Shown here: in pieces, positions 1 through 11,820 of the stretch
Numbering within the stretch: the first letter of the stretch is position 1
Layout: each line of letters begins with the position of its first letter
From: Henckelia pumila
Taxonomy: Eukaryota > Streptophyta > Magnoliopsida > Lamiales > Gesneriaceae
Direction of reading: 5' to 3'
NCBI RefSeq assembly: GCF_033568475.1
Contig: NC_133123.1
Coordinates: 140,384,062-140,448,061, forward strand
Length of the DNA: 64,000 nucleotides
Notes under the pieces: model-generated
Database searches by the model: none
The model's input: the letters and a program-made list of their open reading frames with translations, nothing else
What the model was told of the DNA's origin: nothing
Position numbers and translations under genes: made by a program

Positions 1-513
1 ATCGTACCTCTAAGTCCAAATATGCGTGTAAGCTCAAATGGGCAACTAAGGATACACTGATTCAATCAGATTCAAGGCCCAAAAAAAAAAAAAAATCCAA
101 ACAATGCCTCAATCATTTTTATGTTTGTTTGTCTCAAGATTCAGATTCAAGCAAAATCATAGAATATATAGGAATTCAATTGTTCACTTGGTTCCATTTA
201 TTTCAAAATTTTGTCAGCTACGCAGGTAGTCATGGACTTCAGTTACAAAACAAAAATTAACATCATTGGTCATCAATCCATATCAACACAACTACATAAA
301 TTTCTCAAAAATTTTTCAAATGCAGCCACACACCAACACAACACAACTCCTAAGAACCAAACAACTAAAAAAAACGAAACAAAACCAAAAGAAACTAAAT
401 AAAGAAACAATAAAAGTCAGAATTGACACAACTCCCCCAAACTTAGTACATTCATTGTCCTCAAGGAATTAAAACAAGAAAGCATAAAGGACATGTACCA
501 CAAATGACGACCG
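1..513 (-). other. Athila 3' non-coding internal tail
   Basis: No credible gene. On the minus strand this follows the third ORF and should run toward the polypurine tract and 3' LTR, neither of which I can place. A C-run at 431-440, purine-rich on the minus strand, is a PPT-like motif but is not clearly followed by an LTR terminus. The rest is AT-rich with an A15 run near 79-94. Confidence 0.5.
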
Positions 514-1676
514 TCAGTGGTCGTCGCCATCATCAGCAGCATCATCATGGGACGGATCAGAAGGGCCAAAAGTGGGCGGCCACTGTGGATACAGAGGAAA
601 TGGATGAGCCGAACTAGCAGCCTGTGGAAACTGATGTCTCAAAGCATCTGTAAAATCCATCATGTAGTCCATAAAGACACCAGTAGTCTGCTGAAATGTC
701 CGAAACTCTTGACGGTGTGCTCTCAATTCATCCTCCAGAATAGCAACACGATCGGGCGCAACAGGGGGTGCTTGAGGTCGGGGTGCAGGGCCGCTTCGTG
801 CAGCTTCTCGCTCATTAAAATCTCGCCTCTCAGTGCGAGTTCGGTGCTCAGAAGCCGGTATCATGCGAAAAGGAGTATGAAAAGCAATAGGAGCAGTAGC
901 TTTCAACAATTCTTCATTTTGGCCCCACTCAACTCCAGCCGCTTCACAAAGATCAGTGATAAGTGCGGGCAAAGAAAACCCGCCAGTCGTCTTACCTGCC
1001 GCCACACCCTGAATAGTTGCTTGACAAATCTGTCCCAAGTCGATTGCTTTGCCCTCCAAAATACAATAAACAAGAATCGCTCGTTCTCGTGTCACCTCAT
1101 GCTCGTGGTCAGTCGGTTTAAGACGAGCACACACAAAGTTGTACCATAGCTTAGCATCAGGAATTAGCTCGGTCTTCTTCAACTTAGAAGGCTGATGATC
1201 ACGGCCCATGCGCCATTCCGCACCCGGAACACAAATACGGCTCAGAATCGCCGCGTAATCCACTTCATTCGCTCAGTACTCCACATACTCATCGTGAAAT
1301 ACTGGTGGAAGGTTGTACAAGGTGTTAATAGTGTGAGCATCAAAAGGCACCAGCTGGCCTCGGACAAGCACTTTCAACTGCATGTGCTTTACTTTCAAAT
1401 TTGCATAAAATTTACGAACGACTGGACGACTGCATCCTGAGGTGGCTTAACAAAATTTAACCATTGACGCCCATTCACAACACTACCAATTGTATGCAAA
1501 AACTCATCGTTCCCAAACCCCAATGTCGTGTCAAACCCACGCTCCGATAATATCGTTTTGCCTAGACAATTTTGATAATGCTGTTCGGCACTCTCATTCC
1601 AGAAACGCTGCGGCTCATGCTCCGGATTAGCATGAGAAGAGGATGCAACAGATTTTTGTTTCTTCTTTGGGGCCAT
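514..1676 (-). pseudogene. Athila third ORF (env-like position), frameshifted
   Basis: Two minus-strand reading frames, 1395-1676 (starts M-A-P-K-K-K) and 514-1263 (249 codons), follow each other with a frame break between about 1263 and 1395 and look like one original protein. It begins with a lysine-rich, possibly nuclear-targeting stretch, has a globular middle, a coiled-coil-prone segment (about residues 165-195 of the second part) and an Asp/Ser-rich acidic tail ending D-D-G-D-D-H. It sits downstream of integrase, where Athila elements carry an extra ORF often called env-like; similar proteins are annotated in plants as putative transposon proteins. I see no signal peptide or clear transmembrane segment, so an envelope role is not supported here. 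Confidence 0.6.
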
Positions 1677-2211
1677 GAATCAAACACTTAGTAGGCACCA
1701 CACGTCACGCACAAATAACCAATTTACCACAATCACAACTTCCCCAAACTTAAATCTACTCCACAATCCACACACAACAACAACTGCTTCCGCAACAATC
1801 CAATAGAATTCACACTTCAAAGATCGATTAATCAATTAATAGTTCAAGACCCACGAATCGCACGAGTAGAATTTTGCGAAATACTCACCACCCAAAACAA
1901 TTGTAGAAGTACCAAAAGAATGACTTACTCCAGATGAGTTCAAGAAGAGTAGATAATCAAAAGCTTCCCCAATCTCCAATCCTCCAAAAATTAAAATAGG
2001 CGTGCCCCAGATAAAAGTGGTTCAACCGTCCCGCGTCAAAGAGAGGATGAAAGAAATTAGATTGGGGGGAATTTGGAGATGATGAGAGACACTAGCCGAT
2101 TATAACAAGAAAAAGGGGAAGAATTCGTGAGGAGGAAAGTGGACAAGAAATTAGGAAAAAGATTTGGGAGAAAGGAAAGAAAATAGTAGGTTAAATAGAA
2201 GAGATTGGTGA
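1677..2211. other. Athila spacer between third ORF and GC array
   Basis: No ORF of note. AT-rich spacer on the 5' side (minus strand) of the third ORF. It contains a C-rich run near 1741 (minus strand reads TTTGGGGAAG) similar to one near 433, so it may be an internal polypurine-like tract. Confidence 0.4.
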
Positions 2212-2530
2212 CGGGGCGGGCGCGCAAGAGGTAAGGGCGGGCGCGCCTCTATCTCGTTTTGTGAAATAGCAGGGCCGGGGCGGGCGCACTGAAGACGGGG
2301 CGGGCGCGCCTACGTCTCGAAATTTTTTTCAAAAATCTGGTATAGGGACGGCACGGGCGCGCTGAAGACGGGGCGAGCACGCCTACGTCTCGAATTTTTT
2401 TTCAAAAATATGGTGTAGGGACGGCGCGGGCGCGCTGAAGACGGGGCGGGCGCGCCTTGAGCTCGAAAAAAAATCACAAAATCATTGCAGGAGAGGCGCG
2501 GGCGCGCCTAATAGAAGAGCGGGCGCGCCT
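2212..2530. repeat. GC-rich tandem array built on GGGCGGGCGCGCC
   Basis: About four degenerate units of roughly 75 bp. Each has two GC cores (for example GGGCGGGCGCGCC, containing the GGCGCGCC palindrome) flanked by GAAGACGGGG and a C-T-C-G-A plus poly-T/A stretch. The clearest units begin near 2290, 2352 and 2417. The same type of unit recurs inside the LTR at 9072-9262, so the element carries the array at two places. It stands out sharply from the AT-rich surroundings. Confidence 0.85.
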
Positions 2531-2726
2531 TCACCTCGAGATTTGCATCCAAAATTCTGAAAAATTCAAAGAAGAAAAACAAATTAATTCCAAAACAACA
2601 AAATTAACAGTAAAAACTAAAGAACAAAAATTAAAACGAGAAAGCAAAGACAAAAACTAAAAAAAATTTAGGTTGCCTCCCAAAAAGCGCTTGTTTTAAA
2701 GTCATCAGCCCGACGTGCACCAGTCT

Positions 2727-2939
2727 TTAGTTGGGATCATTAAGCAATGCGCTGGATGCGGGTGGTACTTCATTGCCAAAGTAATGCTTGACTCTCTGCC
2801 CATTGACCTTGAAAACTCTTCCATCTGTACATCGCAATTCAATGGCACCATGTGGATACACAGTCTCAACGAGAAACGGCCCTGACCATCGCGATTTCAA
2901 CTTCCCTGGAAATAATTTCAACCGAGAGTTAAATAGCAA
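2727..2939 (-). pseudogene. Athila integrase C-terminal fragment
   Basis: Seventy codons that continue the integrase reading in another frame. It starts in [20 protein letters not shown], the C-terminal beta-barrel (GPF/Y-like) motif of Ty3 integrases, followed by V-K-H-Y-F near the end. It overlaps the end of the main integrase ORF by about 20 bases, so one frameshift separates them. Confidence 0.75.
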
Positions 2940-4108
2940 ACTCTCTGACCCTTTTCGAATTCCCTATGCACAATAACTTTATCATGCCACTTCTTTGTTT
3001 TCTCTTTGTAGATCTTGGCATTCTCATATGCTTCACTCCGGAATTCATCCAATTCATTCAACTGTAGTTTCCGCAACTCTCCGGATGCTTCGAGATCCAT
3101 GTTTAGCTTCTTGATAGCCCAAAACGCCTTGTGCTCTAACTCCAACGGTAAATGACATGCCTTACCAAAAACCAGCATGTAGGGAGACATCCCAATGGGG
3201 GTTTTGAATGCAGTGCGGTAGGCCCAAATGGCGTCATCTAGCTTGATTGCCCAATCTTTCCGATTTGTCTTAACCGTTTTCTCCAAGATTTTCTTAATTT
3301 CCCGGTTAGAAATCTCCGCCTGGCCATTGGTTTGAGGATGGTATGCGCACGCCACCTTATGCCTGACACCATACTTCGTGAGCAAGGTATTAAAAATCTT
3401 ATTGCAGAAATGCGTACCTTCATCACTGATTATTGCTCGTGGAGTTCCAAACCGCGTGAAGATATTCTTTTGCAAAAATTTAACTACAACACGAGCGTCA
3501 TTAGTCGAGGTGGCAATGGCTTCCACCCATTTCAAGACGTAATCAACTGCTAACAACATATAAGTGTACCCAAAAGAAGGGGGAAAGGGACCCATAAAAT
3601 CAATACCCCACACATCAAATAATTCTACTTCTAAAATATTTGTGAGAGGTAATTCATGCCTTCTTGAAATATTTCCCGTTCTTTGACACTTATCACATGA
3701 TTTCACCAAGGTATAACTATTTTTAAACAACGTAGGCCAATAAAAACCAGATTGTAATACCTTAGAAGTAGTGCGGGTGGGTCCAAAATGTCCTCCATAG
3801 GGGGAGGAATGACATTGTTCCAAGATTTCATTTGCCTCTTGTCCCGCCACACATCTCCGAATCACTTGATCGGCACAACGTTTGAAAACATAGGGATCAT
3901 CCCACAAGTAGAACTTAATGTCATGGAAAAACTTCTTCTTTTGATGTCTATTCAACTCTGGAGGCATAGCACCACAAGACAAGAAATTTGCAATATCAGC
4001 AAACCATGGAATAAAGGAACTTACCTCAAAGATTTGTTCATCCGGAAACAATTCCTTTATGCTCTCCTCCTCCTTCACTACCCTTCTTGTCCTTGATCTC
4101 AAAATCAA
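2918..4108 (-). CDS. Athila integrase domain of pol
   Basis: A 396-codon frame with the integrase zinc-binding region (H-S-S-P-Y-G-G-H and C-D-K-C-Q-R-T-G) and the catalytic core: aspartate in G-I-D-F-M-G-P-F, aspartate in S-D-E-G-T-H-F and glutamate after H-P-Q-T-N-G-Q-A-E. It would insert the element's cDNA into chromosomal DNA. Its first residues overlap the end of the upstream gag-RT frame (4038-4108), so pol is split here by a one-base shift relative to the usual continuous polyprotein. It ends early at 2918 and continues in another frame. All three catalytic positions are present, but the breaks make it unlikely to work. Confidence 0.9.
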   Translation of the reverse strand: MILRSRTRRVVKEEESIKELFPDEQIFEVSSFIPWFADIANFLSCGAMPPELNRHQKKKFFHDIKFYLWDDPYVFKRCADQVIRRCVAGQEANEILEQCHSSPYGGHFGPTRTTSKVLQSGFYWPTLFKNSYTLVKSCDKCQRTGNISRRHELPLTNILEVELFDVWGIDFMGPFPPSFGYTYMLLAVDYVLKWVEAIATSTNDARVVVKFLQKNIFTRFGTPRAIISDEGTHFCNKIFNTLLTKYGVRHKVACAYHPQTNGQAEISNREIKKILEKTVKTNRKDWAIKLDDAIWAYRTAFKTPIGMSPYMLVFGKACHLPLELEHKAFWAIKKLNMDLEASGELRKLQLNELDEFRSEAYENAKIYKEKTKKWHDKVIVHREFEKGQRVCYLTLG

Positions 4109-7100
4109 ACTCTTGTAAAAGTAGAATCCACCTTATCAAGCGTGGCTTGGCATCCTTTTTGGCAAACAAGTAGCGAATTGCTGCATGGTCAGTAAAAACA
4201 ACTACTTTAGTACCAATTAAATATGGACGAAATTTATCAAAAGCAAAGACTACTGCAAGCATCTCTTTTTCAGTGGTAGTGTAGTTTTGCTGTGCGGCGT
4301 CCATGGTGCGACTGGCGTAATATATAGCTCTGAAAATCTTATCTCTCCTTTGGCCTAATATCGCGCCCACTGCATAGTCACTAGCATCGCACATAAGCTT
4401 AAAGGGCTCCTTCCACTCTGGCACAATCATGATGGGTGCTGTGGTCAATGCTGTCTTGATCTTTTCAAATGCCTGCAAACAATCATCATCAAAAATGAAT
4501 GTAGAATCTTTTTCAAGTAAATTACACAGAGGTTTTGTGATTTTAGAAAAATCCTTGATGAAACGCCGATAAAACCCTGCATGGCCTAAAAAACTTCTGA
4601 TGCCCTTGATATTCTTCGGAGGTGGAAGCTTCTCTATTGCAACCACTTTGGCTCGATCCACCTCTAATCCATTGGATGACACTTTATGTCCAAGGACAAT
4701 GCCCTCTTGAACCATGAAGTGACATTTTTCCCAGTTAAGAACTAAATTCTTTTCTTGGAACCTCTGCAAAACAAGAGACAGATTATGCAAGCAATGATCA
4801 AAAGAGGAACCAAATACTGAAAAGTCATCCATAAACACTTCCATCACGTCCTCCACCATATCTGCAAAAATCGCCATCATACACCTCTGAAAAGTTGCAG
4901 GTGCATTACACAGTCCAAACGGCATCCTCCTGAAAGCAAACGTGCCATAAGGACACGTAAAGGTAGTCTTCTCCTGATCTTCCGGTGCTATAGCAATTTG
5001 ATTATAGCCTGAATAACCATCTAAGAAACAGTAATAGCAATAACCAGCAAGTCTATCAAGCATTTGATCAATAAAAGGAAGTGGAAAATGATCTTTACGA
5101 GTAGCTTTATTCAACTTCCTATAATCTATACAAACTCGCCAGCCAGTTACTGTACGTGTGGAGATTAACTCATTATTCTCGTTCTTAACCACAGTAATCC
5201 CACCCTTCTTAGGCACCACTTGAACAGGAGATACCCAACTACTGTCAGAAATAGCATAAATCACTCCCGCATTCAACAGCTTTAAAACTTCTTTCTTAAC
5301 TACCTCTTTCATGGCGGGATTCAACCTTCTCTGATGATCAACATAAGGAGTATACGACTCTTCCATCAAAATTGTATGCATGCAAATTGTTGGACTAATA
5401 CCCTTAATGTCAGAAATTGACCATCCTAGAGCGGTTTTAAAATTTCTCAAAACTCTCAACAGCTTATCTTTTTCTACGGCAGACAAATGCACAGATATAA
5501 TAACAGGACAAGTAGAATTTTTACCAAGAAATTCATAACATAAGTGCGCAGGCAATGCTTTCAGATCATGAGTTTCAGGGGATACCTCTGGTGCACTATT
5601 TTCCAAAGTTTCAGATTCCTTAGACCTCACCATTTTTTCTTTCGGAGCGCTGTCTAGGAATACTTTTTGTTCATGTAACTCCCAATCCTCTTCTTTCTCA
5701 ACCATCTCGTCAGCCACCAAACATCGTTCGAGCGGATCCGTACTTTCTACACATGAAAAAGAGTTATGAGAATCAATAATTTCAATGCTCTTACATGTAC
5801 TTACCTCATTTGGGCCCCTCATGGTGTGATAAATATTAAAAATCACCGCTTCACCACCAACTCGAAGTGTGAGTTCTCCCTTGTGTACATCGATCAATGC
5901 GCGTGCAGTAGCTAGAAAAGGTCTCCCAAAAATTAAGGGAGTTTCTTCATCTTCATCCATGTCCAAAATCACGAAATCTGCTGGAAATATGAACTTATCG
6001 ACCTTTACCAAAACATCCTCCACAATACCCCATGGGTATGTGATACTCCGATCCGCCAGCTGTAATGTGATGGTGGTCGCCCTGACTTCTCCAAGCTCCA
6101 AAGTCCTGTAAACAGAAAAAGACATTAAATTTATACTGGCTCCTAAATCACATAAAGCTCTATTTACCTTAGAACCACCAATAAAACAAGGGATAGTAAA
6201 ACTCCCTGGATCCTTCAACTTTTGTGGCAATTTTTTCTGCAGGATTGCGCTACATTCTTCTGTCAAATTCACCACTTCATTGTCCTGCAATCTCCTCTTC
6301 TTAGACATTACATCTTTGATGAATTTTGCATAATTAGGCATTTGTTCCAAGGCATCTGCAAATGGAATATTGATGTGTATCTTCTTGAAGATATCTAGAA
6401 ACTTGGAAAATTGCTCATCAAGTGCCTTCTTCTTAAACCGCTGTGGATAAGGCAGTTGTGGCTTGTACATCGGTTTAGATTCAGCTTCCTTCTTGGGCTC
6501 TTCAACCACAATTTCTTCAGTCACTGGTTCTTCACTTTCTTTGGCTTTGCTCTGCTCTTTCTCTTCTAACTTCTTCCCACTTCTCAACTCAACTGCTTTG
6601 CACTGCTCTTTTGGATTTACTTCCGTATTGCTGGGAAACTGTCCTCTGTTTTGATCCTTCAAAGCATTTGCAAGCTGTCCAATCTGTGTCTCCATGGATT
6701 TCATCATAGCTCCCAAACTACACATGTGTGTCTCCATGCTATCCATTCGAGTTTCAGTTCTCGACATCCGCTTGTTAGATTCAGTAACAAATGTAGACAC
6801 CACATCCTCCAACGATGCTTTACCTTCCCCTTGATTTGTATTGAATCCCGGAGGGGGTTTCAACACATTCTTGTTGTTGGCATAAGAAAAGTTTTCATGG
6901 TTACGTAAAACAGGATGATAAGTATTAGGAGGAGGGTTACCTCGATAGTTTCCATAGCCTCTGGGATTGATATATTGAGCTTCCTCAGGTGGATGAGATT
7001 CATCTATGACAACCGACACACCTGCAGGTTCTGCGATATTCACCTTGTTCAGAGAAGCCACTTGTGTACTCAACGCAGATAGCTGTGCAGTAATGGATGT

Positions 7101-7916
7101 AAGAGGATCCACACTGTACACTCCTTTCTTAACTCCCATACGTTCAGATGGCCATTGATAACTATTGATAGTCATCTGTTCCAGCATATCATAAGCCTGA
7201 ATGGGATCCTTGGCAAATATGGTACCTCCAGCAGCGGAGTCCACAGACATTCTTGTAGGCGTATTCAATCCATTGTAGAAGAACTCTATATCTTCCCAAT
7301 CTGCAAAATTATGATTAGGACAACGCCTTAACAAATCTTTGTACCTTTCCCATGCCTCGTATAGTTGTTCTGAATCATGCTGTTGAAAGGTACTGATCTC
7401 AATCTTTAGCTGGGTTGCCTTGGATGGTGGAAAGAATTTCTCTAAGAATTTCACAGCCATGCCCTCCCACGTTGTTATGCGTCCTAGTGGCAATGACTGC
7501 AGCCAACTCTGTGCTTTGTCCCTAAGAGAAAAAGGAAACAAACGTAAGCGTATTGTATCCTCAGAAACACCATTTATTTTAACAGTATCAGTAATCTCTA
7601 GAAAAGTGCACAAGTGTAAATGAGGATCAGCTGTGGCAGTTCCATTGAATTGGTTCTGCTGAACCATGTTGATTAAGGCCGGCTTCAACTCGAAGTTGTT
7701 GGCATTTATTGTCCCTCTAGCGATTCCAGAATAGTGAGCCTGGATCGTTGGCCTGAAATGATCTCTAATTGGCACCAAAGGAAATTCATTGACATCTTCT
7801 TCAGCCATGTTTAATTGTTCTTCTCTCCTAGCTTTTCTCAAAGCTCTTGCAGTTCGTTCAATCTCTGGATCAAAGAGCAAAGAATTCGCACTTTGAGATC
7901 TTCGCATAAACTGCAA
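4038..7916 (-). CDS. Athila gag-protease-RT-RNase H polyprotein
   Basis: A long open frame of 1292 codons, unusually intact for the window. Domains in order: gag capsid region (about residues 40-280, retrotransposon gag signature around W-L-Q-S-L-P and L-E-K-F-F-P-P); charged linker (about 400-500); aspartic protease around [10 protein letters not shown], the Athila variant of the DTG/DSG site; reverse transcriptase from about 850, with [15 protein letters not shown] and the catalytic F-M-D-D; RNase H from about 1130 with C-D-A-S-D-Y-A-V-G and Y-T-T-T-E-K-E. No zinc knuckle is visible, as is usual in this lineage. The frame ends in a short out-of-frame tail after the RNase H, before the integrase frame begins. 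Confidence 0.95.
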   Translation of the reverse strand: MQFMRRSQSANSLLFDPEIERTARALRKARREEQLNMAEEDVNEFPLVPIRDHFRPTIQAHYSGIARGTINANNFELKPALINMVQQNQFNGTATADPHLHLCTFLEITDTVKINGVSEDTIRLRLFPFSLRDKAQSWLQSLPLGRITTWEGMAVKFLEKFFPPSKATQLKIEISTFQQHDSEQLYEAWERYKDLLRRCPNHNFADWEDIEFFYNGLNTPTRMSVDSAAGGTIFAKDPIQAYDMLEQMTINSYQWPSERMGVKKGVYSVDPLTSITAQLSALSTQVASLNKVNIAEPAGVSVVIDESHPPEEAQYINPRGYGNYRGNPPPNTYHPVLRNHENFSYANNKNVLKPPPGFNTNQGEGKASLEDVVSTFVTESNKRMSRTETRMDSMETHMCSLGAMMKSMETQIGQLANALKDQNRGQFPSNTEVNPKEQCKAVELRSGKKLEEKEQSKAKESEEPVTEEIVVEEPKKEAESKPMYKPQLPYPQRFKKKALDEQFSKFLDIFKKIHINIPFADALEQMPNYAKFIKDVMSKKRRLQDNEVVNLTEECSAILQKKLPQKLKDPGSFTIPCFIGGSKVNRALCDLGASINLMSFSVYRTLELGEVRATTITLQLADRSITYPWGIVEDVLVKVDKFIFPADFVILDMDEDEETPLIFGRPFLATARALIDVHKGELTLRVGGEAVIFNIYHTMRGPNEVSTCKSIEIIDSHNSFSCVESTDPLERCLVADEMVEKEEDWELHEQKVFLDSAPKEKMVRSKESETLENSAPEVSPETHDLKALPAHLCYEFLGKNSTCPVIISVHLSAVEKDKLLRVLRNFKTALGWSISDIKGISPTICMHTILMEESYTPYVDHQRRLNPAMKEVVKKEVLKLLNAGVIYAISDSSWVSPVQVVPKKGGITVVKNENNELISTRTVTGWRVCIDYRKLNKATRKDHFPLPFIDQMLDRLAGYCYYCFLDGYSGYNQIAIAPEDQEKTTFTCPYGTFAFRRMPFGLCNAPATFQRCMMAIFADMVEDVMEVFMDDFSVFGSSFDHCLHNLSLVLQRFQEKNLVLNWEKCHFMVQEGIVLGHKVSSNGLEVDRAKVVAIEKLPPPKNIKGIRSFLGHAGFYRRFIKDFSKITKPLCNLLEKDSTFIFDDDCLQAFEKIKTALTTAPIMIVPEWKEPFKLMCDASDYAVGAILGQRRDKIFRAIYYASRTMDAAQQNYTTTEKEMLAVVFAFDKFRPYLIGTKVVVFTDHAAIRYLFAKKDAKPRLIRWILLLQEFDFEIKDKKGSEGGGEHKGIVSG

Positions 7917-8021
7917 TTACGAACAATAGCAATTTATTAGTACTTAAATTAAAATAAGAAAAACTCTAAATTAAAACTTCGACTAATTGGTAACAAGATT
8001 AAAAAATAATCAAAATTACTC

Positions 8022-8037
8022 CCCGGCAACGGCGCCA
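8022..8037 (-). other. Athila primer binding site (tRNA-Asp type)
   Basis: Minus strand reads TGGCGCCGTTGCCGGG, complementary to the 3' end of a plant tRNA-Asp and the standard Athila PBS. It lies six bases downstream of the LTR terminus CACAACA. Confidence 0.9.
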
Positions 8038-8043
8038 AAAATT

Positions 8044-9400
8044 TGTTGTGAAATTTTCTCGCAAGCGTACGAGTGTCAAGTTTTAGTATAGTGAAAGAGA
8101 GAGTGTCGATCCCACAGGAAGTAAAATGAAAAGATTCAATACTTGTAATTAAAATAGTCTTAATTTTATCTAGAAAAATCAAACTTCAAGAGTTTTGCAG
8201 AATAAATAAAATAAATAAATAGAAATTATTCAGCTCACGCACACACAAATTTTGAGGAATTATCAATCAGAGAAAAATAGTCCAGAGATTTTGATTTCAC
8301 TTGGTCTCGACAATATTCAATCCTAATTAATCTATTTTATGAATTTCCTTCGATTAATAACCAAAAACACTTAGATTATTCTATTCCCCTCTCCCGAGCA
8401 ACAAATAGAGTGTATCAACTTACAATTCGATTTCAATATCCCTATTAGAAATCTAGATGTAGTGATATGTGTAAAATGATGTTCCTTAAAGGTTCTATTA
8501 AAGCTATATACTCTCCCGAGCTATATAAACAATTAACAGTGTAGTTTCTATTGATCCTACTCAAAATCCCCTCTCCCGAGCAATGATTCTAAGTAAATAT
8601 AACAACTCAATTTATGGCCAATAAATTAAGAAGACATTCAATTCTAGAAACACAATTAATCTATAGAAATTCAATTCATTAAAATCAAAGATTCATGAAT
8701 ATGTCTCAACCAAGCTACGTCAACCTCTAGACTAGAAAAGTTTAGTTCATGCTCGAATTCAATAAAAACCAAATCATGTTTAATATCTCAAACATAATTC
8801 AACAATCAAAAGAAACTAAAAAGAAGAAACAAAACCGTAGTCTTTCTTCCGTGTCCGGTCGAAAAGTCTTCGTCTTCGTTCCAAGCAATCTTCAGTTCTT
8901 CAACTCCAAAAAACTCACAGAAGTGCTCTCTCGAATATTGTGTGTATTGGTGGCTGATAGATTCCTCCTATGACTCCTAAAAATCCCTTAAATATTACCT
9001 AACAATCGTCCAAAAAAATACCAAAGATATCCCCCAAGTTTCCATAAAAAATAGGACTCTAAAATTCCAAACAGACGACGGCGTGGGCGCGCCGAAACCA
9101 GGGCGGGCGCCCTGTCAACTCGCAAAACATGCTTTTAAAAATTCCTCAACGGCGCGGGCGCGCCTAGTGTCAGCGCGGGCGCGCTCCCAGCTCGACTCTT
9201 TATCTCAAATTCTTCATTAACAGCGCGGGCGCGCCTAAGGATAGGGCGGGCGCGCCTCTTGCTCGAACTCAGCCTTTTTTTCTGCACTTTTACAACTCTT
9301 GAATTTCCTTGTAAACTTCCATCTTGTAAGCTTATTTCCACTTGAACCCATCAAAATCCATAACTTCCTACAAACACAAAAACAACAACAATTTCACGCA
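8044..9400 (-). repeat. Athila 5' LTR
   Basis: On the minus strand it ends ...CACAACA next to the PBS, fixing the low-coordinate boundary at 8044. The other end is estimated near the CGCA at 9400, because sequence from about 9415 rightward matches the Copia LTR. Length is about 1.36 kb. It contains several copies of CTCTCCCGAGC near 8389, 8513 and 8569 and the GC-rich array. No second copy is in the window for comparison. Confidence 0.75.
9072..9262. repeat. GC-rich GGGCGCGCC array inside the Athila LTR
   Basis: Three units of about 70-75 bp, each with paired cores such as GGCGCGGGCGCGCC followed by a C-T-C-G-containing spacer and an AT-rich stretch. The composition and layout match the internal array at 2212-2530. 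Confidence 0.85.
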
Positions 9401-9407
9401 ATATCTA

Positions 9408-11251
9408 CCTGAAAACGCGGCGATCAGATCAATTAGGATTGATACCCGGTGCAGCGGAAGTTTAAAATTTTATATGGAATGATTCCATAATGGGTATCAA
9501 CCTTACGATTAAATTGTGTGTGTAAAAATTAAATAACGATTATAAAATTTTTACCTTTAATCTCGAATCGAGATTTTGGACACCAACAGATTTCTCTGCT
9601 CTTGTTGTATATCCCTGGAACTGATGGACGAACTGTTCTTCAATCAGGTCCACGAACGGATAATTAATCCCTCTGATAGATTGCACTAGAAAATCTATCA
9701 GAAGTTTCTACGAAGAGAATTAACGAATTTGATCCGTTAAACCAGACTGTAATTCAAAATCACAAGCTGGATTTTACCGAGTAGAGGGAGCGGGAGGGGG
9801 GGGGGGCGGCCACCTTTAGAAAATACTAGGGTTTTCGAAAATTTGTGACCTTGTTGTGTGTAATTTCTGTACTGCAATAACTTATTTATAATGTAGGCCA
9901 CTAACAGCTTAGGGCCCATTAGTCATAAGTTCAAGCCGACAAGCAAAGCCCGCATGTTCAGAAATTAATATAAAATTCATCGTGACTCCGATTGATAATC
10001 GATTTCACCAATGTGCACAGAAACCATTTCTGCACCTTTTAAAGTCAAGATAAATTTTTATGAATCCGAATTCAGTGGTTTCCAAAAATGTCCATCCCTA
10101 TGTCATTTTAGGAAATCTTACTCCTCTACTCATAATTAAGAAGTCCAACTTCTTTGTTCATTAAATTTAACTCTTTAAATTTAACTATCTCAACGGGGAT
10201 TAAAAATCCATTACACTGTGTGACCCTCAATGGTTCAGGGATACAGCTAGCCGTGGGCTCACAACTCCTTGTGACTCGGAACAACAATTTCCGACTTGCC
10301 CATCGAATCATGGTAGAGCGCCTAGCAACATCGCCCCATGATTCCCTAGGTATCACTGATAGTGCCTACAAGAACCAATAGATTTTGGTTAGCGTACAGT
10401 ACGGTCCCTTCATCCATATATCCCGATCGAATCAACAACCATTGGTATATCGAGAGTCGCTCGAGATTCGATAACTATGCAATACATCTTGAAGATCAAA
10501 TAGTGACATCGCATGTGCTACTAAGAAACCATTTCTTAAATCACATCATGTACTCTGGCCAAAGATTCGTCACACTAATATCTCCTCAGATCGCATAGGA
10601 TATCCATACTCGCAAGTATGTGGTGAATCCTTGACAACAAAGCATCGACTCCTATATGTGTTGTAACTGTACCCAATCCCGACACCTGATGACCCCAATA
10701 GAGTCGGTAAACGAGTCAAAGCACAGTACTAGCATATAGAGTCTCAATGATGTTTCAAGTAGTAAGGACTAATGGTGTACAACCAAAATCGCGGACTATA
10801 TCCACTCGATAAGTGATAACCACTTGGAAAGTCCGGATAGGGTAGTTCGATCATTCATCATATGAATATCCATTTGCATGCTTCGAACATCTCTATGTTC
10901 CTTACAAATGAAACGTGGTACTCTGCATCGCAAATGCTAGTCTCTAACTCGAGCGATCCTTATCCTTATTATCGGACGGCTCAATCGACTAGGAACAGTT
11001 TAGAATATACAGTGACTATAAGATGTGTTTCATGATAGACATCCCCATGTTCTACCACATCTTACATACACTATAGTATATTCAAGGTCTTTATCAAAAC
11101 AACAATAGTATATCACAATATAAAAATATGAAGAAAGATAAAGTCATTGCCATTAATAAAAGTGTAAATAATATTAAACAAAAGATTGTTTATACAAAGA
11201 GTCATCAAAGCCCTTAGCCACAAGTTGGCTCACTGGGCACCCACTCTTTCA
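9408..11251 (-). repeat. Copia-1 3' LTR
   Basis: Aligns along nearly all its length with 17377-19226, with scattered substitutions. On the plus strand it ends CACTCTTTCA at 11251, immediately before the polypurine tract. The opposite end diverges from the expected TGTTGGAGAACGGCGG, reading CCTGAAAACGCGGCG, so the terminus is either mutated or clipped by the neighbouring Athila insertion. Confidence 0.85.
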
Positions 11252-11265
11252 ATCTCCCACTTGCC
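11252..11265 (-). other. Copia-1 polypurine tract
   Basis: Plus strand ATCTCCCACTTGCC directly follows the 3' LTR. On the minus strand this is GGCAAGTGGGAGAT, a typical Copia plus-strand priming tract. The RNase H reading frame ends one base upstream on the minus strand. Confidence 0.8.
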
Positions 11266-11820
11266 CTATAGCCAACTAGTCATACTACGTAGACCCATTG
11301 CTTCGCGATGTTTGTCAAATAATGGTCCTGGCAAGGGCTTAGTAAGTGGATCAGCGATATTGTCTGCAGAGGCCACTCTTTCGACAGTGATGTCTCCTCT
11401 TTCCACAATCTCCCGGATAATGTGGTATTTCCTCAGTACGTGTTTGGATCTTTGATGAGACCTTGGTTCCTTTGCCTGAGCAACGGCACCCGTGTTGTCA
11501 CAGTAAACTTCAGGAATGACGCCCAACTCTTGGACGAAATTCCTCATCCAAACGGCCTCTTTAGCAGCAGCTGATGCTGCAATGTATTCTGCCTCAGTGG
11601 TGGAATCCGCTGTGGTGTCCTGCTTGGAACTCTTCCAAGAGACAGCACCGCCATTGAGCATGAACACAAATCCAGAGGTTGACTTCGAGTCATCCACGTC
11701 ACTTTGGAAGCTAGAGTCGGTATAGCCTTCCAATTTTAGTTCTCTTCCTCCATATACCATGAACATATTCTTAGTCCTTCGTAAGTACTTAAGAATGTCC
11801 TTCACGACTTTCCAATGCAT
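11266..11820 (-). pseudogene. Copia-1 RNase H domain
   Basis: A 184-codon frame with the Copia RNase H signature: Y-T-D-S-S-F-Q-S-D early, S-T-T-E-A-E-Y-I-A-A in the middle, D-N-T-G-A around two-thirds and A-D-P-L-T-K-P-L-P near the end. It ends at the polypurine tract, as expected for the end of pol. It is out of frame with the RT fragment upstream, so it cannot be made as part of an intact polyprotein. Compared with Copia-2 (36100-36130) a few codons are missing before the V-Y-C-D-N-T-G motif. Confidence 0.85.

Larger units (their letters stand above)
1..9400 (-). mobile_element. Athila-type Ty3/Gypsy retrotransposon, left end outside window
   Basis: Read on the minus strand the order is LTR, tRNA-Asp-type PBS, gag-protease-RT-RNase H, integrase, a GC-rich repeat array, and an extra ORF after pol. 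That order, the D-L-G-A-S protease motif and the PBS are typical of the Athila lineage of plant Ty3 elements. Only the 5' LTR (right side) is in the window; the 3' LTR must lie left of position 1. The element is not intact: integrase is in a different frame from RT, and both the integrase tail and the third ORF are frameshifted. The right boundary against the Copia-1 LTR is uncertain by about 15 bases. Confidence 0.9.

Noticed and set aside
514..1263. Calling the Athila third ORF a true envelope gene
   Set aside because: No signal peptide, transmembrane segment or glycoprotein pattern is visible; only the position supports it.
10154..10598. Open frames of 75-78 codons that recur at 18128-18572
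   Set aside because: They lie inside the two LTRs of Copia-1 and are repeated because the LTRs are near-identical; no family motifs, and the diverged Copia-2 LTRs do not keep them.
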